A stretch of 64,000 bases of DNA. Origin: Hormiphora californensis. Its lineage: Eukaryota > Ctenophora > Tentaculata > Cydippida > Pleurobrachiidae. The stretch covers positions 10,018,947-10,082,946 of the forward strand of contig CM035350.1 in assembly GCA_020137815.1 (NCBI GenBank), written 5' to 3'. The notes under the pieces were generated by a model. It was not told the origin of the DNA. It saw nothing but the letters and a program-made list of their open reading frames with translations, and ran no database searches. Positions 1-10,900 of the stretch are shown here, piece after piece. The position numbers and the translations under genes were made by a program. Position 1 is the first letter of the stretch. The number at the start of each line of letters is the position of its first letter.

Positions 1-2289
1 GTGGTTAACGCTAAAACTGAAGATGACCCCTTCAGAAAAGTGAAGATACATAATGTTGACTACCTCCCAATGAAAACACAACTGTGCGAAATAGACTGGG
101 ATGGACTACTCCAGCTCTGCAAAAATGGTGATGTTTATGACCTTGAGCAGTTCAAGACCTACGTAACCCAAATCGTACGTGAAATTGCAGAAGAAACTCT
201 CCCTGGTAAGGCCGAACACGGAAAAGAAAAAAGGCATAAACAGAGGATATCTGAATCTTTTAAACGGAAGTCAAGAAAAATAAAGAAGAAACTAGAAGGA
301 GATCTTGGCCCACTCAGTAAGGAAACTCTTTATGAGGAACTGGACCTCCTAACTGTCAGAAGGAAGGAGAAGATCCTTGAAAACCTAGACCAAGAGGAGA
401 TAAACGCAGTCGAAACGATAAAAAACAACCCTCGTTTCTTCTACACTTATGCGAAAAAGAAGTCTAAAACAGCTTCAACAATCGCACCACTGAGGAGACA
501 GGATGGAAGCCTGACAACCGACAGTGCTGAGAAAGCACAGCTACTACAAAACCAATATGTAGGAGTGTTCAGCAACCCTGCTGATGTAGACGCTGAGAAG
601 AGCCTGACCTGGATTAAGTCGGAACCAAATCTGGTCACTGAAAACTTTGACTTTACGCCAGAGGATATCCAGTCCGCCCTAAAGGAAATTGATCCGTATG
701 GAGCGGCACCGGACGGTGACATCCCGGCTAGGATTCTTTATGAGTGCAGAGCACAGCTTTGCTACCCTTTTTGGCTCCTCTGGAACAAATCAATGGAAGA
801 GGAAGTCATCCCACCGTCTATGAAGAAACAACAAGTAGTACCCATCTTCAAAAAAGGAGATAGAACCAAAGCTGCGAATTACCGCCCCGTCTCCCTCACG
901 TCAAATGTCATCAAAACATTCGAACGTGTCATGAAGAAACACCTTGTCCAACACTTCGAGGAGAATAACCTATTTCCCGAATCTCAGCATGGGTTCCGGA
1001 AGCAACGGAGCTGTCTCACCCAGTTGATTGAACACGTGGATACAATCCTAAAAGAACTAAGGGAGGGAAACGAAGTCGACGTCATATATGTCGATTATGC
1101 AAAGGCATTTGATAAGGTCGACATCAGCGTTCTACTTGCAAAATTAGAACGTTACGGTATCCGCGGAAAAGTTCTCAGTTGGATCAGATGCTTCCTGACC
1201 GACAGATACCAAACTGTCGTGGTGGATGGAAAACTCTCATCACTGGAGAAAGTGCTTAGTGGAGTTCCTCAAGGAACCGTACTCGGGCCAATACTCTTCA
1301 TCATATATGTTGCGGACCTAAACTCAGCCGTGGTACACTCAACAACCAAAACTCTTGCGGACGACACTAAACTCATAAAGGGAATTGAAAGGGAAGTGTC
1401 ACATGACCAACTCCAAGAGGACCTGACAAAAGTGGGAATTTGGTCGAAGGCCAACAACATGAGTCTGAACGAAGATAAGTTTGAGGTTTTGCAATACTCT
1501 CTCAACAAAACTCAACTACTTAAACAGTTACCATTCACCCAAGACCTCCAAACGTACTATACTCCAGAGGGACTCAAGATTGAACCAAAACATTGTGTCC
1601 GTGACTTAGGGGTCCAACTGTCAGATGATTTATCCTGGGAACATCAAATAGGAAAAATGACATCTGACGCCCGAAAGATAAGTGCATGGGTATTGAGGGC
1701 CTTCAAAACAAGGGAGGAAAAAACTATGACTATCCTGTACAAAAGTCTGGTCCGCAGTAAACTGGAATATTGCTGTCCACTATGGGATTCGCCAAAGATC
1801 TCTGACATCCAGGACGTTGAAGCAATCCAGCGGAAGTTCACCAAACGGATCAAGGGAATGGCTGAACTAAACTACTGGGAGCGTTTGAAAAAGCTGAATT
1901 TCACTTCCCTTCAACGCCGCCGAGAACGTTACAGCATCATAATGATGTGGAAGATGGCAAACGGCAACGCACCCAACAACATCGGCATCCGCTTTTATAA
2001 CAACAACCGTCTCGGGAAAAAAGCGGAGGTCCCAACATGTCCCACAAACACACAGAAGTCAGTCGCGACGAAGTACCACAACTCGTTTATCTGTAGAGCG
2101 ACTCGACTATGGAACACACTACCCAGGGAAGTGAACTTAGCGGAAGACCTACCGTCGTTCAAGGTACTACTAGGGGAATGGATGAAGAGATTTCCGGATC
2201 GCCCACCGGTTCTCGGATACCCAAAACAAAACAACAATTCAATCTTGGACTGGATACGGATCGTTTCCAGGGAGGGGGAGGCTCTGTGA
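1..2289 (+). CDS. Reverse transcriptase ORF of non-LTR element (partial at 5')
   Basis: The frame is open from base 1 to the stop at 2287-2289, giving 762 residues, and is uninterrupted. The reverse transcriptase core is intact. A fingers motif of the NYRPVSLTS type is followed by QHGFRK, then VDYAKAFD near 1090, SGVPQGTVLGP near 1258, and a catalytic LADD box near 1354 in place of the usual FADD or YADD. The C-terminal part has the SKLEYCCPLWD block common to Jockey/CR1-type LINE proteins. The first codon in the window is GTG, but the true start and the expected APE endonuclease are probably outside it. The element is probably young, because the frame carries no stop or frameshift. Confidence 0.85.
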   Translation: MVNAKTEDDPFRKVKIHNVDYLPMKTQLCEIDWDGLLQLCKNGDVYDLEQFKTYVTQIVREIAEETLPGKAEHGKEKRHKQRISESFKRKSRKIKKKLEGDLGPLSKETLYEELDLLTVRRKEKILENLDQEEINAVETIKNNPRFFYTYAKKKSKTASTIAPLRRQDGSLTTDSAEKAQLLQNQYVGVFSNPADVDAEKSLTWIKSEPNLVTENFDFTPEDIQSALKEIDPYGAAPDGDIPARILYECRAQLCYPFWLLWNKSMEEEVIPPSMKKQQVVPIFKKGDRTKAANYRPVSLTSNVIKTFERVMKKHLVQHFEENNLFPESQHGFRKQRSCLTQLIEHVDTILKELREGNEVDVIYVDYAKAFDKVDISVLLAKLERYGIRGKVLSWIRCFLTDRYQTVVVDGKLSSLEKVLSGVPQGTVLGPILFIIYVADLNSAVVHSTTKTLADDTKLIKGIEREVSHDQLQEDLTKVGIWSKANNMSLNEDKFEVLQYSLNKTQLLKQLPFTQDLQTYYTPEGLKIEPKHCVRDLGVQLSDDLSWEHQIGKMTSDARKISAWVLRAFKTREEKTMTILYKSLVRSKLEYCCPLWDSPKISDIQDVEAIQRKFTKRIKGMAELNYWERLKKLNFTSLQRRRERYSIIMMWKMANGNAPNNIGIRFYNNNRLGKKAEVPTCPTNTQKSVATKYHNSFICRATRLWNTLPREVNLAEDLPSFKVLLGEWMKRFPDRPPVLGYPKQNNNSILDWIRIVSREGEAL

Positions 2290-2350
2290 GGAACTGACAC
2301 CTGTGTAGTTTGTACACGAAGAAGATTACAAGATTACAAGATTACAAGAT
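1..2350 (+). mobile_element. Non-LTR retrotransposon, Jockey/CR1-like, 5' end outside window
   Basis: This is the 3' part of a LINE-type element. A long ORF encoding a reverse transcriptase is followed by about 30 bp of 3' UTR and then by a short tandem tail of an 8-bp unit (AAGATTAC, about three and a half copies, 2322-2350). Short repeated tails of this sort are known for CR1/L2/Jockey-group and RTE elements. The endonuclease part and 5' end would lie to the left of the window. A truncated relative lies at 51755-52065 on the minus strand, so the family has several copies in this genome. Confidence 0.85.
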
Positions 2351-3223
2351 CGTTTTTTTGGAACATTGACATCCGTGTTCAGTGTCATTGCTCTGTGTTG
2401 AGAGCCTCAAGCAAGCGGCAAGCCCTCTGCGATTGCTGTCGATAGTAGAGTGACTGTTCAGTGTTGATCCTGGAATTGTATTTTGTGTTTTAAACAGGGT
2501 GAAAGTCAGTAAATTTTCGAATTTTTGTTTCTGATTTAAGCACTTCTGGAAACAAAATTTCTTTGATACCATCTTTGCTTTCATACCAGGTCTTAACCCC
2601 AATATGATTGGGCCAATCACAATTAATGCTTTGTCTGGACTCAAATCTAATTAAACCAAGTATGAGCTATTTGCTAATTGGTCAATCAGAAACCAAACAC
2701 TTCCACTCAAGCAACTAGCAATACAGATAAATATGTGTCTACTGTCTCATAGTATTTGTTCATTGTTGTAGATTTAGCAAACACATTAACTGGTTTCATG
2801 TGGTGCTCCAGGAATTATCTGGCATGGCCTACAGTGTTTTGATGTCATTGCCATTGATAAATTTAGATTTTAGCTCTTTGCAGTTTTGGATGGAACAAGG
2901 GCGGAAATGTGATTACTGTTGCGTGTTCCGATATTTAGTGACTTCATCTAGCTATTATTGGAGTTACAAAACATGATGTCTTTATGAATATTGCTGCTTG
3001 TGTACGCTTTGAAATCGCTCATTTCTTAGTAAGCTGTGTGCGCCAGTTATCTGTCTGCTCTGACCTCATAGTTTGCGGTATTACCATTTGATAACCGTTG
3101 TAACCTTAGCATTTAGTTACCGGTGTAACCCTAGCAACCGTTGTAACATTTGTAATCCTAGTAACCGTTGTAACATTTGTAACCCTAGTAACCGTTGTAA
3201 CCCTAGTAACCTTTGTATAGGTT
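2351..3223. other. Gene-free stretch with a GTAAC-type minisatellite
   Basis: I see no coding sequence between the LINE tail and the start of the GOLD gene. From about 3089 to 3216 there are degenerate tandem copies of a unit that reads roughly GTAACCGTTGTAACCCTA. It lies immediately upstream of the ATG at 3224 and may be promoter or 5' UTR of that gene. The sequence CTTTGTATAG ends three bases before the ATG and resembles a splice acceptor. Confidence 0.5.
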
Positions 3224-4207
3224 ATGTCGCTGAGTGATGAGACGGATGAAACTCAAGTGTCGACAAGGACAGGGGATGGAGACTCCTCCTCAGACAAGAG
3301 CCTAGAAAGCGGTGGTGTAACTCACAGTACTCCCAAGATAGTGCCAGTATCCCTTCACGATGCATCACTACATGCTCTCCTGGCATCTGTACCAGAGATC
3401 TCCCCCATTCTTACACACAAAACCATGGCTACCTCTAGTAGCAGCCTGCAGTAAGTTGCTGAACTTCTCACAGTATGTTTCCACTATGTTTCCTGCTGCT
3501 ACTGCAATACCAGCTGGTGGGTTATGAATCCCAATGTTAAAACTATATCCTCCCCCATCAGTTCTCACGAGACGTCTCCGGTGACATTTCGACAACCGAT
3601 TTGTTTGGATCCAATTCTCAAGTCGCCTGGAGTCCGTAGATTCACGCACAAACGCAACAAGTACGTTGTTTTTTAACACACAGAGAGAGAGAGGAGATTT
3701 GCTGCAAGAGATTTGGCATGCAAGCTACTCCTGCGAATGAGTGTTGAGAGATGTTAGTGTTATAGGCCCCCCCGGCTACTCAGTAGCCCACAACATAACA
3801 CCACAACATAACACCTTCTATTATAACACATTCTATTCCCAGTAGTATAACACATTCTGTTCCCAGTAGTATAACACCTTCTATTCCCAGTACAGTATAA
3901 CACATTCTATTCCCAGTACAGTATAACACATTCTATTCCCAGGTCTGCGCCAATTCAAGGTCATCCCTACCTGGTGGATCCAGCTCTAATTAATAGACAG
4001 AAGTCCCTGGATGAACTATACAAGGTACACATAACCCCTTTGTACGCTGGCAAGGGAGGGGGGTAGCTTCGTTACCAAGTATTCCATGATGCACCCCGCC
4101 TCCCTCATGAGTATACTATTCCCCGGCCCTTTCCCATTTTACCCCGCTTGGCCAGTCACTGTTTCTTCCTGGCTAGACGTCTCTCAGTACTAGACAAGTT
4201 CTCATTA

Positions 4208-4281
<74 letters not shown>

Positions 4282-7200
4282 CATGCAACTGTCCAAGTAA
4301 TAGCGTGTGTTCGGCCATGTTTTCTGCCATTGGCAGTGACAAATTAGTGCTACTGCAATTTACCTTTCTGGCCTTCCTCTTTTTCTCAAATCTATCTCTT
4401 TTTCTCTATCTCTCTCTTCTCTCTGTGTTTCACACCTTCACCGTTTCTGAGTGCGGATTAGCGTTTGTTAACACAGACACGTACACAGCAGGAATGCTAT
4501 TGGCAGACACAGTGCTCTCCAAATTATATCTCCGTAACATAGGTGGAGAGATAGAGAAAGAAAGAGAGAGTTTCCCGCTTTCTGTCTACACTCTACATGC
4601 ACATTATTATTTCCCGCTCTCTGCCTCTCAACTCCTATCCCTCCCTAAAGGCCTCTATAATACCGTCTATACTATGTCTCCCTCACCTCGACCCGCCGGC
4701 CGCCCTCCCTTTATCCCCCTTCCATTGGCCTCCATTTCTTATACTCATCCATTTGTTTCAGGTGATTGACCCTAGTAAGCCCCTGAACAACTCCTCCACT
4801 GCCTCAACTGATGAAGGCATCTGGACCGGCAATGAAAGTGCCCCTAGCTCTGAGGAGAAGATTGACGATGTCTCATCATGCCTTACTGTGAGTTACTGAT
4901 ATATTAGTTTACCCATGAGTACATTAATGTATTCTCAGACCCATCCTTCATTAAGTAATACATCCATCGTGTCACGGTATACTACCGCGCCTAACAATAT
5001 CGAATTATTATCTCTGTCTGTTATTATTGTCGACATCATGTATCCCCTCTCCCACTGTATACACCTCTCCTTCTCTGTATCAATCTCTGTATTACACATA
5101 CATTGTATCCTCTCTGTATAACTGTATCGCAGCGTGACGCAAACCCACATTTCACTAAATCATAATAGGCCAAATTCGTGACATAATAACAAGAGAAGGA
5201 TGTATTTCTCTGTGGTGGGAAAAAGGAAAATGTGTAGAAAGGAAAATCATGGTGACAGAATGTGACACCAGCGTTTAAATATCCCAGTATCTTATGTCAT
5301 CTGGATATCAGGAATTAATATTTGTGAACAAGTTACTACCGGTACCACTGAGAGCGGGAGAATAGGACTAGGGAGTTTGGAGAGAGGGGAGGTGAGAAGC
5401 GGAAAACTGTCTGCTGTGAAGTTACTGTGCAGTGCTATGTGCGAGATATAGTAGTGCCATGTGAAGTTGGAGAAACAGCATTCAGCAGGCTACAGGCGGG
5501 AGGGGGGGTGGAGATATTTCAGGAATGACGCAATGAAGTAAATAGAATTACTGGGCTTCCAGAATTAAATAGAAACTTGCGTGGGAGAGGGTAGAAATTA
5601 GTGCACACTTTTTGTGCACATGTTACACAGGTCAGTGTCTGGCGTCTCCCCTACCGAACTGTAAAATGTAGGTGTATGGTGTGTGGCACTGTACTTCAGA
5701 ATTAAGGTTTAGTGTGTAGTGTGTAGTACTGCACTATATGTAGATATAGTAGATAGGTATGGTACACATGTTACACCTCATGTGACTGTTTAGTGCATGT
5801 GTAATTACACTGGCAGTGTCTAGTAGAACTCTCTTCAGTACACACGAGGTGAGAAGAAGCTCTCTAGTGATAACTTGTGCTGTTGCACAATACAAGTGAT
5901 AACTAATATATTTTAACTCCAGACTCGACTTTAATCTTTAGTAATTCCACGTCTACTGCAGCTGCTGGTACTGAAAAGAACAATGATCAACATTTGTGTG
6001 CTCAATGAATAAAGAGAAGATAGGAAGAGAGAGAGACCTATAGAAAGGGAGAGAGAGAGGGAGAGAGAAAGAAAGAGAGGGAGTGGTTGTGTCTTCAAAT
6101 TCTATTGTACTGTGAGGCCAGAGCATGTGCCGCTTTTGTGCAATTTCTCTGTTTAGTACTCAACTTATTCAAATCCATGGTGTTAAAGAATAATGAGTAA
6201 TGACCATCGGTCAGGACTCAGCTAGTATAAACTGAATAAATACAGACAGCAGAGACGTGTGATCAATGATCATCCACATACAACTGTCATTACAAGATAG
6301 GATTGAGTGCCCCCTTTTCACTCACCTTCGCTAAGTGGAGCCCTCTTCTTGTTAAGTGGAATTACCGAAATAGTTCTACAAATTACAATATCAGGTTTCT
6401 AGGGAGGAAAGCAGATTACACAATAATAGTTCACCGCTTCCATGAAGTGGATTTTAGGGGTGATAGGGTTTCACAAGTTCTCATTCTCTCTCTGTATTGC
6501 AACACTCCCACTGTCCCTAACTTCTCTCACTCCCCCGCACATGTCACATGTGTCACCTGGGTGTCGACATCTCTCTCAAGCTCAGCTACCTCCCTTTCTC
6601 CCTCAGCTACCTCTACCTCTCTCTTTCTGTACCTCTCTACCTCTCACTATATCTCTCTCCCTCAGCTACCTCTACCTCTCTCTTTCTGTACCTCTCTACC
6701 TCTCACTATATCTCTCTCTCCCTCAGCTACCTCTCTCCCTAACCTACTACCTCTCTCCCTAACCTACTACCCCTTGTGACGCACTCTTCTGACGTATATC
6801 ATGTACCAGAGCGATGTACTACCCAGGGCGTTGATAGTTTGGCAATTCAGCCTGAAACATATCTCCCTGACTTTCTTGACACCCCCAGAAACCCTTGGTA
6901 ACGAAGTTACCCCTCTGGGCATTGCGATAGTAAGGCACGTTTTAGCGTGCCCGCAATGTAGGGGGAACTGCGTTACCAACAGAAACCCTTCCTTCCTAAT
7001 AACCCTGTGCAGTAGTGACCCATTCCCTAATTCCCTAACCTCCTACACCAAGCTAATCCCTCTTTCTCCCCAGTCATGTGATCTAGACGAGGTTGAACCA
7101 AGTGGTGGTGATGATATTCTGTGTAACGAATTCTCAGGTAAAATGGGACCCTTGGCACTGTTATCATTCCCCATTCTCTTTGTTTATTAGGTCATGTTTT

Positions 7201-7760
7201 TATGTTTTTGTTGTCGTGATGTATTTACCATGCACACATAATGTTTACTGTGCGTGTCACTGCTGCAGCGTGTCACTGCTGCCGTGTCGCACATAAAGGG
7301 AGCGTCACATAGGACTTAGAGCTAGAGGGAGTATCCCACACAGAAAAATAGAGTGAGTGTGACAGACAGAGAAATAGAGGGAGTGTCACTCACTCTGTTG
7401 ACAAATGACACAGATATATTTTAAACAATCTGGAGTAATTGAAGTACTGGTTATGTGAGAGATGTTATGTTACAGAGATATGGAAACTTGACCCCGCTCT
7501 GATAGTGTCATATAACATTCCTATTTTATCAAGTTGAGATAACATGGTAGCACAGTTGAGTAGCACAGTGGTAAAATATAGGATTAACCAGTAGGATTAT
7601 TGGGTCTGCCCGCTAGAAGACAGGGGAGAGAGGAAGGAGAGAAGATGTTCTTTGTCAAGTGAAACCTATGATGGGAGAAATGCAGTAGTTGGGTTTTATA
7701 TATTGTGTCGTTGAAGAAGCACCGTACAGTCTTGCTTTGTTATTGTTGTGCTCTTTGATG

Positions 7761-7823
<63 letters not shown>

Positions 7824-7904
7824 TCTCTCTCCCTATATCTCTCTCGCACACTCCTTCACGGACGTCGGGCATGCGGAGTGTTTGTGCAGTAGCATCCATA
7901 GAAG

Positions 7905-7977
<73 letters not shown>

Positions 7978-10900
7978 GGGGGGAGTTGGTCCACCTGCCA
8001 CCACCTCCAATCGGTTTCCCCCGGGCAACGGGGTCACACGGAGTACCTTTTTCCCCATCCCCTTTTCCCCCTGTTCGATTTCCAGGTCCGTGTGGCCGCG
8101 GCTGAGCGTGGCTGTGTATTATAAATACGGAAAAAAATCAAAAAAGACAAAACCCAAAAACATCTTCTTGGCTAGGCGGCCCACAGTGTAACGACGCCAA
8201 CTATTACGTTCCTACCCCGCCTTCTCCGGCTCAGGGTTACCAGTGGAACAGGCATCTTCCAGCCAACTGTGGACCCCCAATGCCCCTTCATCTACTAACC
8301 CACTAACCAATCCTGTTTTTTTCCTACTAACCCCTAACCAGATTCAGTAGTAGAGCCCCGCTCCGGGGAGGATAGACTATCCCGGTCCAGAGAAGATTGA
8401 TTACCCAGTTCCAGAGAGGAAAGATAGCCCCGTTCCGGAGAGGATAGTTTACCCCCCCCCCCCCCCCCCAAGAGGATAGTTTACCCTGTTCCTGAGAGAA
8501 TAGTTTACCCCGTCCCTGAGAGGATAGATTTAGCCCCGTTCCAGAGAGGATCGATTACCCAGTTCCAGAGAGGAAAGATAGCCCCGTTCCGGAGAGGATA
8601 GTTTGCCCCGTTCCTGAGAGGATAGTTTACCCCCCCCCCCCCCCCAAGAGGATAGTTTACCCTGTTCCTGAGAGAATAGTTTACCCCGGCCCTGAGAGGA
8701 TAGATTTAGCCCCGTTCCAGAGAGGATCGATTACCCAGTTCCAGAGAGGAAAGTTTGCCCCGTTCCGGAGAGGATAGTTTGCCCCGTTCCTGAGAGGATA
8801 GTTTTACCCCCCCCCCCCCCCCCAAGAGGATAGTTTACCCTGTTCCTGAGAGGATAGTTTAACCCGGCCCTGAGAGGATAGATAACCCCGTCCCTGAGAG
8901 GATAGTTTACCCGTCCCGGAGCTTTACACCATATTAATAATACACACCCGAACGCTGAAAGTGTCGGTTCGTGCTGAAAAGCTGAAAGGATGGACGGGCA
9001 AACCATCTACTAACGGACCAAATGTGGCGGTGGGATTCCGTTACCGCTGTGCACCGGTGGCAGTGTTAAGACCCCCAAACCCGGCTCTTCTTCTAACAAA
9101 CCGATGACTATGTATACACAGTGATTGGTTTGAAACTCACCCCCAAAACTTACTCATCTTTTCGACATGAGTACTAACACCCGTAAACCAAGGAAGGTCT
9201 GGTCTAAGCAAGAGAACCTAGACTTGGTGTACTGCTACTACAGCAGCAACCCAGGCACATCCGGATCCTGGAAGAGGCTCGAACGCCTATGGGAAGACAA
9301 GGGACACGACCCATTAACAGGTGCCAAACTCTCAAGCCAGTTCAGATCGAATAGAGAAATCTGGACACATGGTAACACCGCAGGAGATGGCTGATCAGCG
9401 AATGCTAGCAGGGCTAGCAGCATCTGGCCTAAATATACTCCCGGAAGTGGACCTCACGGTGAATGATAACACTGCGGGTCCGAGTACCTCGGCCAATGGG
9501 GACACCGACACCCCACCCCCACCACCACCCCCAACTAGAGCGCCACGAACGAAATGGACCACTGAAATGAACATTACGCTCGTGTTCATCCACTCGTACT
9601 CACAACCGGACAAAAGAGGAGTATGGACCCGAGTGGAGGAAAGGTGGTCAAAGACAACCTACCCTTCGAAGACTGATGACCAGCTTAGATCCCAACTGAG
9701 ATCTATAACTCAGTCGGGACTCCTTTCACCACAGAAGCTGATGGAAATAAGAACAGCGGCCATAGCCGACCGTGAAGAAACTGAATCGGCACGACAGGCT
9801 GTGCTAGAAGAAAACCCACCCCCAGAAGCCATTGAACCCCCCACAAACCCAGTGGAAGAGGAAGGGCCATCACCGAACCCGGAAATCAGGGAGCAGTTCA
9901 AGAAACTACTCGAGGAACCAAGCTCCATCAAAGTCACTGACCTGAGACAGGTCCCCTGGGGGAAACTACGAGTGGCAATTGACCGACTCAGCCCGGTAAT
10001 CAAGTCTTTTGAAACCCCAGACCTTACCACGTTGAACACACTACTGATGGCTGTAGCCCACGTGGTCCGAGAACAAATGGGCATTGAGGCACCTAGTGAA
10101 ACTACCAGTAACTCCCCCAGAAAGAACAAGCAACCGATGTGGCTGCGACGACTTGAAGAAAGTGTTGCCAAACTTCGCTCAGACCTCTCCAGGCTGACCG
10201 AAATGAGCAGAGGAGCCACCCAGAAGTTCCAAACTATAGATACTATCTATAGAAGATACCCACTCCTGCCCAAGAAAGGCTATAAGCAAGTAATAGAGGA
10301 GGTCAAACAGAGATTGCTAGCGAAGGCCGGAAAGATAAGACGATACAAGAAGAAGCAGCAGACCTTCGCTGACAATAACCTGTTTCAGAACAACCAGCGC
10401 AACTTCTACAGAAAGTTGGAGAAACGAGGATCAGACCCCATACCGCATGAATCTACACCAGAGGACCAGACGAGGACACTTAACTTCTGGAAAGACATAT
10501 GGGAGAATGACGTCGGCCACAACACTGAAGCGGAGTGGTTAGATGACATCCAAGAGAACTTTGAGGCGGTCAACCAGCAAGAGGAATTCCAGATCACCAC
10601 GGAAAGAGTGTCTGCCCGTGTGAAGGGAATGACCAACTGGTCGTCCCCAGGTATAGATGGCCTGCATGCCTTCTGGATCAAGCACACAACTTGTCTCCAT
10701 GGACGGATAGCTGAGCTGCTCAATGAAAGTCTTACTACAGGCCAGGTCCCAGGATGGATGACTGAAGGCAGAACATACCTGCTGATGAAAGACCCCAAGA
10801 AAGGAATGAGCGATCCGGGGAACTTCAGACCCATAACCTGCCTCCCAAACCTCTGGAAGTTATATACAGGAATGCTGTCAGAAGAGATATACCTACACCT

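Noticed and set aside
4305-4899. ORF of 154 residues at 4305-4769
   Set aside because: It is hydrophobic only because of CT-rich DNA and lies in the intron before exon 4762. The exon itself is read in a different frame.
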